DNA of 64,000 nt from assembly GCA_000503195.1 (NCBI GenBank), contig AYSC01000008.1, positions 45,243 to 109,242 of the forward strand, read 5' to 3'. Of the stretch, positions 33,092-41,407 are shown piece after piece. A program made the translations under genes and the position numbers. The notes under the pieces were generated by a model that saw only the letters and a program-made list of their open reading frames with translations, made no database searches and was not told the origin of the DNA. This stretch comes from Blastomonas sp. CACIA14H2 (GTDB taxonomy: Bacteria > Pseudomonadota > Alphaproteobacteria > Sphingomonadales > Sphingomonadaceae). Position 1 is the first letter of the stretch. Every line of letters starts with the position of its first letter.

Positions 33092-35104
33092 ATGGGGAAA
33101 ATCGTGTCGAGGCCGTATCGCGTGCCAACGGCAAAGCCGGCCGGGCGGCTGGCGGGCCTGGCCGCAGCCGGCTTATGGCTCGCGGCGGCGCCGGCCTTGA
33201 TGGCCAGCGATTCCCGGCCAGCCGTGTGGCGGGACCTTGACCATGACGGCGCACTCGATCCGTATGAGGATGCCCGTCTGCCCATCGCCGAACGCGTCGA
33301 GAACCTGCTCGGGCAGATGACGCTCGAGGAAAAGGTCGGCGCAATGGTTCATGCCAGCCTGCCGGCCGTGGATTCTCCGATCGGCCTGTCGTCGCGCGGC
33401 TACGACATGTCGCAGGTGACGGCGATGATCTCGACCGGGCATATCAACAGTTTCATCACCCGGCTGGTCATGTCGCCGCAAGAGTTTGCGCGCCAGAACA
33501 ACGCGGTGCAGAAGATCGCCGAGAACACGCGGCTGGGGATACCGGTCCTGATCAGCACCGATCCGCGCCACCATTTCCAGGCGACATTGGGAGCCAGCAC
33601 GACCGGCGGCGGGTTCACCCTGTGGCCCGACACACTGGGTTTCGCCGCGCTCGGAAATGCCGATCTGGTTAGACAGTTCGGCGACATCGCGCGCCGGGAG
33701 TATCGCGCGGTGGGCATCCATATGGCGCTGTCTCCCCAGGCCGACGTCGGCAGCGAGCCTCGCTGGTCGCGTTTTTCGGCCACGTTCGGATCTGATCCCG
33801 CGACCATTTCCCGTCTGGTCGGCGCCTATGTCGAAGGCTTCCAGGGAGGCAAGAATGGCTTGACGCGCGATGGCGTGGCGACGGTGGTCAAGCATTGGGT
33901 CGGTTACGGCGCAGAGCCGGAAGGCTTTGACGGCCACAATTATTATGGCCGCGACGTCCATTTGAGCGAGGCATCCTTCGCCGATCATGTCCGCGCCTTT
34001 GATGGCGCGTTTGCGGCACGCAGCGCCGGCGTCATGCCCACCTATGTCGTGCTGCACGGGCCCGAGATCGGCGGCAAGGCACTGGAGCCGGTCGGGGCGG
34101 GATTCAGCAAGCAGTTGCTGTCCGATCTTCTGCGCGCGGAAAAGGGCTATCGTGGTCTGATCGTCTCCGATTGGTCCATCACCCGCGATTGCCCCGAGGA
34201 ATGCCGGGCACCCACGGCCACAACGCCGCAAACCACGCGGGCGATCGGGATGCCATGGGGCGTGGAGAATCTGAGCGTCGTCGAGCGCTTCGCCAAGGGC
34301 GTGGATGCCGGCATCGACCAGTTTGGCGGTGTTGACGCCGCTGACCCGATCCTTGCCGCCGTGAGGCAGGGGCTTTTGTCCGAAGCGCGCATTGACGAAT
34401 CCGTGCGCCGGATCCTTGCCATCAAGTTCCAGCTCGGACTGTTCGATGATCCCTATGTCGACGAGCAGAAGGCCCGGTCGGTCGTGGGCGGTTCCGAATG
34501 GCAGGTCGTGGCGGATCGGGCGCAGCGGGAAAGCCAGATTCTGCTTCGCAATCAAGACGGTCTGCTGCCGTTGCCGGCAGGGAAGAAAATCTGGCTCCAC
34601 GGTGTCGATCCGGCAGCGGCGCGGGCAGCCGGTTATGTGGTTGTCGAAGACCCTGCTGCCGCCGAGGTCGCGCTGATCCGCGCCGCCACGCCGTTCGAGA
34701 TGCTGCACCCGCACCATTTCTTCGGATCCCGCCAACATGAGGGGCGGCTCGATTTGCGTGCAGAGGACCTTGGGGTTCAGGCACTCGCGCGCGCCGAAAG
34801 GCATGTCCCCACCATCCTGGCGATCGAGATGGACCGGCCTGCGATTCTGAGCGAAGTCGTGCAGTCGTCGGACGCGCTCCTGGTGAATTTCGGCACCAGC
34901 GATGCGGCGCTGCTTGACGTTGTTTCGGGCGTCGCAGCGGCCTGCGGACGCTTGCCCTTTGCGCTGCCCTCGTCGATGGAGGCGGTCCGGCATCAGCGGC
35001 CCGATGTCCCCGATGATGACCGCGACCCATTGTTCCGGCGTGGCGACGGGCTGGGCGATCCGCGTGACGGCAAGGGGTGCAGCCCGAGCGACAGCGCCGG
35101 CTGA
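33092..35104 (+). CDS. Glycoside hydrolase family 3 beta-glucosidase-like enzyme (secreted)
   Basis: The 670-residue protein has a long N-terminal signal or anchor (LAGLAAAGLWLAAAPALMA), a calcium-loop-like DLDHDGALDPYED, and the GH3 domain: LLGQMTLEEKVGAM, GIPVLISTDPRHH, LSPQADVGSEPRW, VVKHWVGYG and LIVSDWS with Asp360 as probable nucleophile. The C-terminal domain is present (LLRNQDGLLPL ... LLVNFGTSDAALLDVV ... CGRLPFALPSSMEAV). After DPLFRRGDGL the last ~20 residues do not look like a normal GH3 end. The ATG with GGGAGAGAAGG upstream is preferred over one nine codons earlier. It should hydrolyse desulfated oligosaccharides in the periplasm. Confidence 0.9.
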   Translation: MGKIVSRPYRVPTAKPAGRLAGLAAAGLWLAAAPALMASDSRPAVWRDLDHDGALDPYEDARLPIAERVENLLGQMTLEEKVGAMVHASLPAVDSPIGLSSRGYDMSQVTAMISTGHINSFITRLVMSPQEFARQNNAVQKIAENTRLGIPVLISTDPRHHFQATLGASTTGGGFTLWPDTLGFAALGNADLVRQFGDIARREYRAVGIHMALSPQADVGSEPRWSRFSATFGSDPATISRLVGAYVEGFQGGKNGLTRDGVATVVKHWVGYGAEPEGFDGHNYYGRDVHLSEASFADHVRAFDGAFAARSAGVMPTYVVLHGPEIGGKALEPVGAGFSKQLLSDLLRAEKGYRGLIVSDWSITRDCPEECRAPTATTPQTTRAIGMPWGVENLSVVERFAKGVDAGIDQFGGVDAADPILAAVRQGLLSEARIDESVRRILAIKFQLGLFDDPYVDEQKARSVVGGSEWQVVADRAQRESQILLRNQDGLLPLPAGKKIWLHGVDPAAARAAGYVVVEDPAAAEVALIRAATPFEMLHPHHFFGSRQHEGRLDLRAEDLGVQALARAERHVPTILAIEMDRPAILSEVVQSSDALLVNFGTSDAALLDVVSGVAAACGRLPFALPSSMEAVRHQRPDVPDDDRDPLFRRGDGLGDPRDGKGCSPSDSAG

Positions 35105-35347
35105 GTCGGGAAGCGGCCGCCATATCGCGCCGTTCACGCCCCAAAAGCTGACCGCCGATGAAGCGGCTGCAAGTCGCAACCGTTCGACCTCATGGTCCAG
35201 TTCGGCCTGCCAAAACGATGACCGCAACCTTCAGGTGATCATGCCGGGAGGTACGCGCATCGTGTCGCCGCTGCACAATGCAGCCGAGGCGCAAGGTCGA
35301 GGGCATCGATGCCGAACTCGACTTGGCGCCGACCAGCCACGTCTCGG
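35105..35347. other. Stretch without a recognisable gene between two clusters
   Basis: Frames on both strands are short or featureless here, and no promoter or hairpin stands out. It lies between the LacI-controlled sulfatase locus and the eroded SDR at the end of the next operon, so it probably contains decayed coding sequence from one or both sides. Confidence 0.5.
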
Positions 35348-35525
35348 TCAATGTCGCGATCGCGGTGCCATCCGCCGCGCTGAAACGACCGCACGCGCGC
35401 CGCCATGGTGCGACCGAACGTGACGCCGAGACCTGACGACGCGCCCGTCACCAGCACGATACGACCAGCCAGGCCGAACGGCCTGGCTGATGGCAGCTGT
35501 CCAGGCGGGTGCTCTCGATGGTCAG
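35348..35525 (-). pseudogene. Eroded N-terminal fragment of an SDR dehydrogenase
   Basis: Right after the acyl-CoA ligase a frame reads FGLAGRIVLVTGASSGLGVTFGRTMAA, the NAD-binding start of an SDR. A neighbouring frame before it reads TIESTRLD, a natural-looking N-terminus, and one after it reads AVVSARR, so at least two frameshifts are needed. A TGA follows at 35350-35348 and the catalytic half is absent. The expected ATGA overlap with the ligase stop is CTGA here, so the start codon also appears lost. Confidence 0.65.
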
Positions 35526-37051
35526 GATTGAAGACGTTCGGGACAAGGCAATGCCGCAGCCGACCCGATTGTTTCAACCGCCATGGCAGTGAGCGCCTTC
35601 TTGTCGAGCTTTCCTGTCTCGGTGACCGGCATCCGGTCGACGACGACAAGGTGCTCGGGCCATTTCTTGCGCGACAGACCCTCATTCTCGAGATGCTGGA
35701 CAAGCGATGCGAGGTCGATCCTCTCGGTATTGGGAAGGAGCCTGCACATCGCGCAGGCCTGCTCGCCAAGCTTCGGGTGCGGCACCGGGACCACGGCCAC
35801 TTCCGCGATGGCCGAGTTACGCAGGATCGCGGCCTCGATCTCCGCCGGATCGAGGTTGAACCCGCCCCGTATGATCTGGTCCTTGATCCGGCCGACGACC
35901 TTGACGTAACCTTGGGGATCGCGAACGATTTCATCCCCGGTCAGATAGTGACCGCACGGGGTCATTTGTTCCTGGCCCTGACCCAACCCCTCGGCATAGC
36001 TGATGAACAATGATGGCCCCCGCACGCCGGCCTGTCCGCGCGAACCGCGCGGCAAGGGTTTCTGGTCGGGACCGAAAGCCTCTTCGTGGGTGCCTGGAAA
36101 GGGCAGGCCATCGAAATTTTGCCGTCGCTCCAAGGTGTCGGTGGTCCGTGTCGAGCAATGGCCCATACATTCGGACATCCCGAACATGCGAAGCGCCCGC
36201 AATCCGAGCAGGGATTCCGCTTCCGCGATAAGTTCGGCGGTCATCGCGCTTCCGCCCACCGCAGCGGTGCGCAAGGCGTTGCGTCCCTGCCACCGGCCCA
36301 GCCGCGCGGCTTCGACCATCGTGTAGAGATGGGTCGGAACCATGATGGCCCATGCACAACCATAGCGCTCTGCGAGTGACAGGGCCTCGACCGGATCCCA
36401 TGGATCGTGCCAGACGAGCGGATGGTCGAGCGACAAGGCGAAATGGGAGGTGAAGGTGAAGCCGGGCGCGCTTTCCAGCGGGACGATGCCGAGTATCGCA
36501 TCCCCGTGCGCCAGCCCCGCGATCCGGGCACAGGCGCGCGTTGCATAGTTGAGCGCCTCGGGACCATGCAACACCGCCTTGGGTACCCCGGTGCTGCCTG
36601 AAGTGAACCCGATCAGCGCAAGATTCTGGTTGCGCGGATCGCGCGATCGTCCTGCCGGATCGGTGGGCGCGATCGCAATGCTCCCGTCTACGCCGGCCTC
36701 CACTTTAGCCGAATGACCAAGCTTCTGCTCGAGCGCCTCGAGCTCCGCAGAACCGATCTTCGGCGAGTAGGGGCAGATTGCTGCCTCGAGCGCCGAGACG
36801 GCAAGCGCGACGGCGAGGGTCGGCACCGTTTTGGTGGCGCGGACAAGCACCCGGTCGGCCTTGCTGACCCCGTGCGCGGCGAGATCTGCGGTATAGCGGA
36901 CGGCAAGCTCGCGCAGCTCCGCACGGGTCCAGTGCCGCCCGGTGCAGTCGACAGCCGCAAGACTGAGCGGATCCCATTCGGCCTGCCGCGCGAATTGCGG
37001 CCACAGCCGCTCGTCGGTCCAGGTGAGATCCCCTGCGCACTTCTCAACCAA
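35522..37051 (-). CDS. AMP-dependent acyl-CoA ligase 1
   Basis: A 509-residue ANL-family enzyme with the ATP-binding loop GFTSGSTGVPKAV (about 148-160), the adenylate motif MFGMSECMGH, YLTGDEIVRD and the hinge VVGRIKDQIIRGGFNLDPAEIE, plus the catalytic-lysine region TETGKLDKKAL near the end. It should activate a carboxylic acid to its CoA thioester in the cytoplasm. The TTG start has GGAGGG eight bases upstream and overlaps the preceding SDR stop by 8 nt. It is the last intact gene of an operon that starts at the carboxymuconolactone decarboxylase-like gene. Confidence 0.92.
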   Translation of the reverse strand: MVEKCAGDLTWTDERLWPQFARQAEWDPLSLAAVDCTGRHWTRAELRELAVRYTADLAAHGVSKADRVLVRATKTVPTLAVALAVSALEAAICPYSPKIGSAELEALEQKLGHSAKVEAGVDGSIAIAPTDPAGRSRDPRNQNLALIGFTSGSTGVPKAVLHGPEALNYATRACARIAGLAHGDAILGIVPLESAPGFTFTSHFALSLDHPLVWHDPWDPVEALSLAERYGCAWAIMVPTHLYTMVEAARLGRWQGRNALRTAAVGGSAMTAELIAEAESLLGLRALRMFGMSECMGHCSTRTTDTLERRQNFDGLPFPGTHEEAFGPDQKPLPRGSRGQAGVRGPSLFISYAEGLGQGQEQMTPCGHYLTGDEIVRDPQGYVKVVGRIKDQIIRGGFNLDPAEIEAAILRNSAIAEVAVVPVPHPKLGEQACAMCRLLPNTERIDLASLVQHLENEGLSRKKWPEHLVVVDRMPVTETGKLDKKALTAMAVETIGSAAALPCPERLQS

Positions 37052-37838
37052 CAGACTGCCCTCCGTCGACGATCACTGTCTGGGCGGTCATGAAGCTGCC
37101 GGCATCCGAGGCGAGCAGCGCGAGCGCGCCCGCGAGGTCCGATGGCACCCCGAACCGGCCGAGCAGGATGCGCCTCATGGTGCGCTCTTGCGTCGCCTGG
37201 TCGAGCGTTTCGGTCATGCCGGTCTCGATCGTGCCCGGAGCGATCGCGTTGATGCGAATGCCGTGTTCGGCCCATTGCGCGGCGAGATCGCGGGTCAGAT
37301 GGACGATCGCCGCCTTGCTGGTGGTGTAGGGAACGACCTGCCCATCCTCGGGGCGGAACGATATGAATGCGCCTACGGAGGCAATGTTGATGATGGCACC
37401 GCCGCCAGCACCGATCATGTGACGGGCCGCGTGTCGGCAGGCCAGGAACGTCCCCGTCACGTTGACGTCCATGACCTTTTGCCAACCCTTGAGCGGGATG
37501 TCCTGCGGCAGGCCCCACCAGGACGCACCAGCATTGTTCACCAGCACGTCGAGCCCGCCAAGCGCCTCGACCGTATCGCGAACCGTGCGCTCGACCGAGG
37601 CCTCGTCGGAAATGTCGCAGGCAAGGCCGATGGTCTTCACGCCGAAGGTCTCGGCAATCTCGCTGGCCAGCGCCTCGCAGTCGGATTGCCTGCGCGAGGC
37701 GAGCGCGACCGAGCAGCCGAGATCCGCAAGCGTTGCGGCCATGGCCCTGGCGAGCGCGCCGCGGCCTCCGACGATCAGCGCGCGCCGGCCGTCCATGCGG
37801 AAAGCGTCGGAAAGGAAGCCGGGGCGCAGATCAGTCAT
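37044..37838 (-). CDS. SDR-family oxidoreductase 1
   Basis: A 264-residue short-chain dehydrogenase with LVNNAGASWWG, catalytic S154 (NIASVGAF), Y171 and K175 (YTTSKAA), and an SDR C-terminal INAIAPGTIETGMTE ... VIVDGG. The nucleotide-binding glycine motif is unusual (LIVGGRGALARA instead of TGxxxGxG), though it keeps small residues at the turn. The ATG overlaps the EthD-domain gene by 8 nt. It probably oxidises a hydroxyl group on a CoA-bound intermediate. Confidence 0.9.
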   Translation of the reverse strand: MTDLRPGFLSDAFRMDGRRALIVGGRGALARAMAATLADLGCSVALASRRQSDCEALASEIAETFGVKTIGLACDISDEASVERTVRDTVEALGGLDVLVNNAGASWWGLPQDIPLKGWQKVMDVNVTGTFLACRHAARHMIGAGGGAIINIASVGAFISFRPEDGQVVPYTTSKAAIVHLTRDLAAQWAEHGIRINAIAPGTIETGMTETLDQATQERTMRRILLGRFGVPSDLAGALALLASDAGSFMTAQTVIVDGGQSVG

Positions 37839-38166
37839 TGTCGCCCGCCAGCAGATCGATTTCCTCGGTGACGACGATGAGCCGCCTTCCACCCATCCCG
37901 CGCGTCTGGGCGGTCGCGGCCTTCCACTCGGGCGAGGCGAGCGCACTGTCGAGCGCCGCCTGATCGGCGAAGGTCAGGACGGCATGGCCGTCCCACGCGG
38001 GCGAGCCCGGGTTGTCATAGTCCGTCGTCACGACGCCGTGACGATAGGCCATGAGACCCGGGATCAACTTGGCTGCCGCAGCGTGGGGCCCCCGCCACCA
38101 CGCGGTGAACTGGTCCTGGGTCCAGTCCGACGGGCGGCTGGCGAGGACGACCATGCTGACGGCCAT
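37831..38166 (-). CDS. EthD-domain small protein
   Basis: This 111-residue protein begins MAVSMVVLASRPSDWTQDQFTAWWRGPHA and continues with PGLMAYRHGVV and a C-terminal strand pair, which is the ferredoxin-like EthD fold. EthD proteins are small dimeric helpers of unclear function in ether and aromatic degradation clusters. The gene lies between an enoyl-CoA hydratase (4-nt gap) and an SDR (8-nt overlap). The start with the EthD beta-strand directly after Met is preferred over an upstream ATG with no fold match. Confidence 0.78.
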   Translation of the reverse strand: MAVSMVVLASRPSDWTQDQFTAWWRGPHAAAAKLIPGLMAYRHGVVTTDYDNPGSPAWDGHAVLTFADQAALDSALASPEWKAATAQTRGMGGRRLIVVTEEIDLLAGDND

Positions 38167-38170
38167 CGGT

Positions 38171-38998
38171 TTACTTGCCCGTCCAGACCGGCTTGCGCTT
38201 CTCGAGGAAGGCGGCGACACCTTCCTTCGCATCGGCCGAGTGATGGACCACGTTGCAGGTCATCGTCTCAAGAGCGATCAGCGAGTTGGTGTCGGCATCG
38301 AGCCCGCGGTTGACCGCCATCTTGGTCATCCACATGCAGAACGGGCTCTTGTCGATCAGGGGTGCGCAGAAGTCCTGGATCAGCTGGTCCAGTTCCTCGC
38401 CCGGCGCCGAGGCGTTGCACAGCCCCCACTCGACGCATTCCTTGCCCGACAGGAGCTTGCCGGTGAGCATCAGTTCCTTGGCCTTGCGCATCCCGATGTA
38501 GCGCGGCAGGCGATAGATCGGCCCGGCGCCGCCGAACAGCGCGCGGCGGATGTGGAAATCGCCGATCTTGGCGTCGTCCGCAGCAATGGCGAAGTCGCAG
38601 GAGATGAACAGCTCGAACCCGCCGGCGACCGCATAGCCCTCGACGCAGGCGATGGTCGGCTTCTTCATGTTGTAGATCTTGTCGTAGGTGCGCGCCGAAT
38701 CGATCGCGAGCTGAAGCGAGGTGCTGCTCTCGTGGAGCACCGGGCCGACCAGCTGGTCGAGGTCTGCGCCGGCGCAGAAGGTGTTGCCGCGTCCGCGGAA
38801 CACCACGGCGAGGACCTTGTCGTCCTCGGCCGCGCGGTCGACAGCCGCTTCGAGATCGCGCAGCAGCTTGGGGCTGACGCAGTTGCGCTTGTGCGGGCGG
38901 TTGAGCCAGATCATGCAGATTCCGTTGTCCGCCACCTCATATTGGATGACGTCGGTCTCCTCGTGGACCGGCTGCTTGTAAACATATTCGCTTGCCAT
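38171..38998 (-). CDS. Enoyl-CoA hydratase/isomerase-family protein 1 with altered active site
   Basis: The 275-residue crotonase keeps the oxyanion-hole strand (FRGRGNTFCAGADLDQL) and the second half AGGFELFISCDFAIAADDAKIG and GGAGPIYRLPRYIGMRKAKELMLTG. Where hydratases have the first catalytic Glu (LPE), this one reads DFHIRRALFGG, so the usual pair is incomplete; only the Glu in AKEL remains. It may therefore be an isomerase, hydrolase or C-C lyase rather than a hydratase. GGAGA before the chosen ATG supports the start. It is in an operon with CMD-like, EthD, SDR and ligase genes. Confidence 0.88.
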   Translation of the reverse strand: MASEYVYKQPVHEETDVIQYEVADNGICMIWLNRPHKRNCVSPKLLRDLEAAVDRAAEDDKVLAVVFRGRGNTFCAGADLDQLVGPVLHESSTSLQLAIDSARTYDKIYNMKKPTIACVEGYAVAGGFELFISCDFAIAADDAKIGDFHIRRALFGGAGPIYRLPRYIGMRKAKELMLTGKLLSGKECVEWGLCNASAPGEELDQLIQDFCAPLIDKSPFCMWMTKMAVNRGLDADTNSLIALETMTCNVVHHSADAKEGVAAFLEKRKPVWTGK

Positions 38999-39053
38999 AT
39001 TTTGTCTCCGTTCAAGAATGGGTGCGGATGGCTCCGCGTGACTTGGTGAGGGT

Positions 39054-39758
39054 TCAGGTTCCCGCTTCGGCCCCTGCGGGCTCGAGCATCGCGCCGACGC
39101 CCATCCACGCGGCGATGCCGGCAGAGGGCACCGCGCACAGCACGGCCTCGGCGATTTCTTCGTCGGTGGCGCCAGCATTGCGGGCGCCGCGGACATGGGT
39201 GGCGGCCATCGGGCTGTAGCCCGCGGCGAGGATGGCGAGCAGCAGCAGCTCGCCATCCTTGGCCGAGATCGGGTTTGCATCGATGCTGCCGCGCCGCATC
39301 AGGTAATAGGCGTCGGCCGCAGCGGGGACGAGGCGGATCAGCTGCGCGAGCGGCGCGGGGATCGTGCCGAAATAGCTGCGGAAATTGGCTTCCGCCTCGC
39401 CCGGGGCGACATCGCCCGCCGGTTCGGCGGTGGGCGCGGCGGGGCGTGAAAAGATCTCCGCTACAATGCCCGCGAATTCGGTTGCCGCGCCTTCGCCACG
39501 CAGGCTGGCAAGGACGATCATTCCGGCCGTGACTTCGCGCAGGGTGAGCCCGAGCGTTGCGCCCCGCGTCAATTCCCTGCGTGCAAGATCGGGATAGCGA
39601 CGGTCGATCGCGGCGACCGAGGCGAACAGCGCCTTCAGCCTGGCCGGGATCGCGCCGTCGCTGTCAATGATCTCGCGGAAGCGGGCATAGCCTGCCAGCG
39701 TGTACGGCGCATGGCCGTTCAGGAAGCTGATCTGATCCAGTTGACTTATGCTAGCCAT
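39054..39758 (-). CDS. Carboxymuconolactone decarboxylase-family protein 1
   Basis: A 234-residue protein with two AhpD/CMD-like helical domains: LFASVAAIDRRYPDLARRELTRGATLGLT in the first, and LAILAAGYSPMAATHVRGARNAGATDEEIAEAVLCAVPSAG in the second. It is a paralogue of the gene at 51.4-52.1 kb (shared AxGYxLFRxII-type start, AxANFxxYFG, ADAYYLMRxG and EAVLCAVPxAG). No CxxC redox site is seen, so peroxidase activity is unlikely. A lactone decarboxylase or hydrolase-type role is possible. It leads its operon, and a TetR-type operator sits in the promoter. Confidence 0.83.
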   Translation of the reverse strand: MASISQLDQISFLNGHAPYTLAGYARFREIIDSDGAIPARLKALFASVAAIDRRYPDLARRELTRGATLGLTLREVTAGMIVLASLRGEGAATEFAGIVAEIFSRPAAPTAEPAGDVAPGEAEANFRSYFGTIPAPLAQLIRLVPAAADAYYLMRRGSIDANPISAKDGELLLLAILAAGYSPMAATHVRGARNAGATDEEIAEAVLCAVPSAGIAAWMGVGAMLEPAGAEAGT

Positions 39759-39782
39759 CGTGTCCTCTCTGCGCCCTTATGT

Positions 39783-39805
39783 TCGACCGACCGGTCGGGT
39801 GTCAA
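39783..39805 (-). promoter_or_regulatory. Promoter with TetR-type palindrome, upstream of CMD-like gene 1
   Basis: On the minus strand TTGACA (39805-39800) is followed by a spacer that contains the perfect 12-bp palindrome CCGACCGGTCGG (39787-39798), then CATAAG as a possible -10. The -35 plus operator segment is identical over more than 20 bases to the promoter at 41328, in opposite orientation. The same palindrome could also control the divergent DUF1254 gene. Confidence 0.65.
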
Positions 39806-39904
39806 TCCGGATTGGACAGATCCGACCTGTTCAATTTGTCAGTCCATGGCTGGCATCGCGGTGGCCCAAGTCCGTGTCAAAGGCAGATATCGAGGAGAGG
39901 TCCG

Positions 39905-41320
39905 ATGCGTGGTTTGCTGGCGCGATTGCTGATCATTGCCGCAGTGGCGAGCGCGGCTCTGGCCGAAGGAGCGCACGCCAGCTGCCCGACGGCGCGGGTC
40001 GATTTCCGCAAGCTGGCGGCTCAGGCCTATATATGGGGCTATCCGCTGATTCGCTCGGCGCAGCTGCGGCAGAACATGACGCTGCCGGAAGACCCGCTCC
40101 GCATCCGGCCCGCAACGACGGCAGGTGCGCCGATCAACCGGCTGGGGCACGCCCGCGCGCTTGCCACCCCTGAGACGCGACAGGGTGTCGCGCCCAATAA
40201 CGACACGCTCTACAGCCTCGCATGGCTCGACACCACGGTGGGGCCCTTTGTGCTGGAAGCGCCCGATTTCGGTGCTCGCTACTATACCTTCCAGATGGGG
40301 CAGGCCGATACCTCGACCGACCTAGCCCTCGGGCAATCCACACACGGGCCGCAGCTGCCGCCGGTCTTCATTCTCGGCCCCGGGCAGGATTATCCGGTCC
40401 CGCCAGGCATGATCGGCGTTCGCGCGAAGCAGCGTTACTTCATGATGGCGGGCCGAATCCTCGTCAGAGACCAGGCAGACCTCGCCGAGGCCTGGCAGCT
40501 TCAGGACAGGATACGGCTGCGAGGCTGGGCCGATTATCAGGCGGGGCGCGATCAGGCGCCTCCGATCACGGTGCAGGAACCGATCGAACGGCGCGACCCG
40601 CCGAGCGACGATCCGGCGGCCTTTCTCACGATGCTCGGAACCGTCCTCAAGGATTGGCGCCCTGCCGGACCGGACCGGCCAATTGTCCGTTCGCTCGCGC
40701 CACTCGGTCTGATGCCAGGTCGGCATTTCGATTCGCGCTGTCTGGCGCATGCTGCGCTGCCGAAGATCACGCAGGGCCTGAAGGACGGGCGCGCCGCCAT
40801 CGAGCAGCGCTCGCGCGAACTCGGTACGAACGTCAATGGCTGGACCGTCAACTATCGGGGAGCCGAATTCGGCAGCGATCTGCTGCTGCGGGCCGCGGTG
40901 GCGATGGACCAGATCTATGTCCTGCCCGCGCGCGAGGCGATCTACATGATCGCCAAAAGCGATTCGCGCGGGCGGACGCTCGACGGCACCCTGTCCTATG
41001 TGCTGCGGTTCCGAGCCGACGAACTTCCGCCTGCGGACGCCTTCTGGTCGCTGACAGTCTATTACGCCAAGGGCTTTCTGGCGGCGAACCCCCTGGGCCG
41101 CTACTCGATCGGTGACCGCACGCCGGGACTCGTCCGCAACGCCGACGGTTCCATCGAGATCAGGCTCCAGCACGATGCGCCCGGCGACAAGGGGGCCAAT
41201 TGGCTGCCGGTTCCGTCCGAACCCTTCAGCGTCATGTTGCGGCTCTACCGCCCGAACAACGAAGCGACGAGTCGCAGATGGTTGCCGCCGGCAATCGCGG
41301 AAGTTCCAGCGACTAACTAA
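39905..41320 (+). CDS. DUF1254/DUF1214 exported protein 1
   Basis: The 471-residue protein has a signal peptide (cleavage after AHA, about residue 25), a DUF1254 domain (AQAYIWGYPLI, VAPNNDTLYSLAWLDTTVGPFVLEAP, YYTFQMG) and a C-terminal DUF1214 domain (FWSLTVYYAKGFLAANPLGRYSIGDRTPGL, ANWLPVPSEPFSVMLRLYRP). Members of this family are periplasmic, often sit in catabolic clusters and have no firmly known reaction. GAGGAGAGG before the ATG fixes the start. A paralogue is at 53.1-54.5 kb. Confidence 0.87.
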   Translation: MRGLLARLLIIAAVASAALAEGAHASCPTARVDFRKLAAQAYIWGYPLIRSAQLRQNMTLPEDPLRIRPATTAGAPINRLGHARALATPETRQGVAPNNDTLYSLAWLDTTVGPFVLEAPDFGARYYTFQMGQADTSTDLALGQSTHGPQLPPVFILGPGQDYPVPPGMIGVRAKQRYFMMAGRILVRDQADLAEAWQLQDRIRLRGWADYQAGRDQAPPITVQEPIERRDPPSDDPAAFLTMLGTVLKDWRPAGPDRPIVRSLAPLGLMPGRHFDSRCLAHAALPKITQGLKDGRAAIEQRSRELGTNVNGWTVNYRGAEFGSDLLLRAAVAMDQIYVLPAREAIYMIAKSDSRGRTLDGTLSYVLRFRADELPPADAFWSLTVYYAKGFLAANPLGRYSIGDRTPGLVRNADGSIEIRLQHDAPGDKGANWLPVPSEPFSVMLRLYRPNNEATSRRWLPPAIAEVPATN

Positions 41321-41327
41321 AGTGACA

Positions 41328-41378
41328 TTGACACCCGACCGGTCGGTCGATTATTTGTCCATTCGACCGACCGGACGA
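41328..41378 (+). promoter_or_regulatory. Promoter with TetR-type palindromes, upstream of the acyl-CoA dehydrogenase operon
   Basis: TTGACA (41328-41333) is followed within the 17-bp spacer by CCGACCGGTCGG (41335-41346) and then an AT-rich -10 (TTATTT, 41351-41356). A second, imperfect copy (CCGACCGGACGA, 41367-41378) lies where transcription should start. A bound repressor would block RNA polymerase directly. Confidence 0.68.
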
Positions 41379-41407
41379 ACGAGTCTGGGGCGCTGAGAGG
41401 AGAGGGA

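Noticed and set aside
35239..35934. 231-codon minus-strand frame
   Set aside because: Mostly a shadow of the acyl-CoA ligase; only the stretch around the SDR nucleotide-binding motif is meaningful and is listed as a pseudogene.
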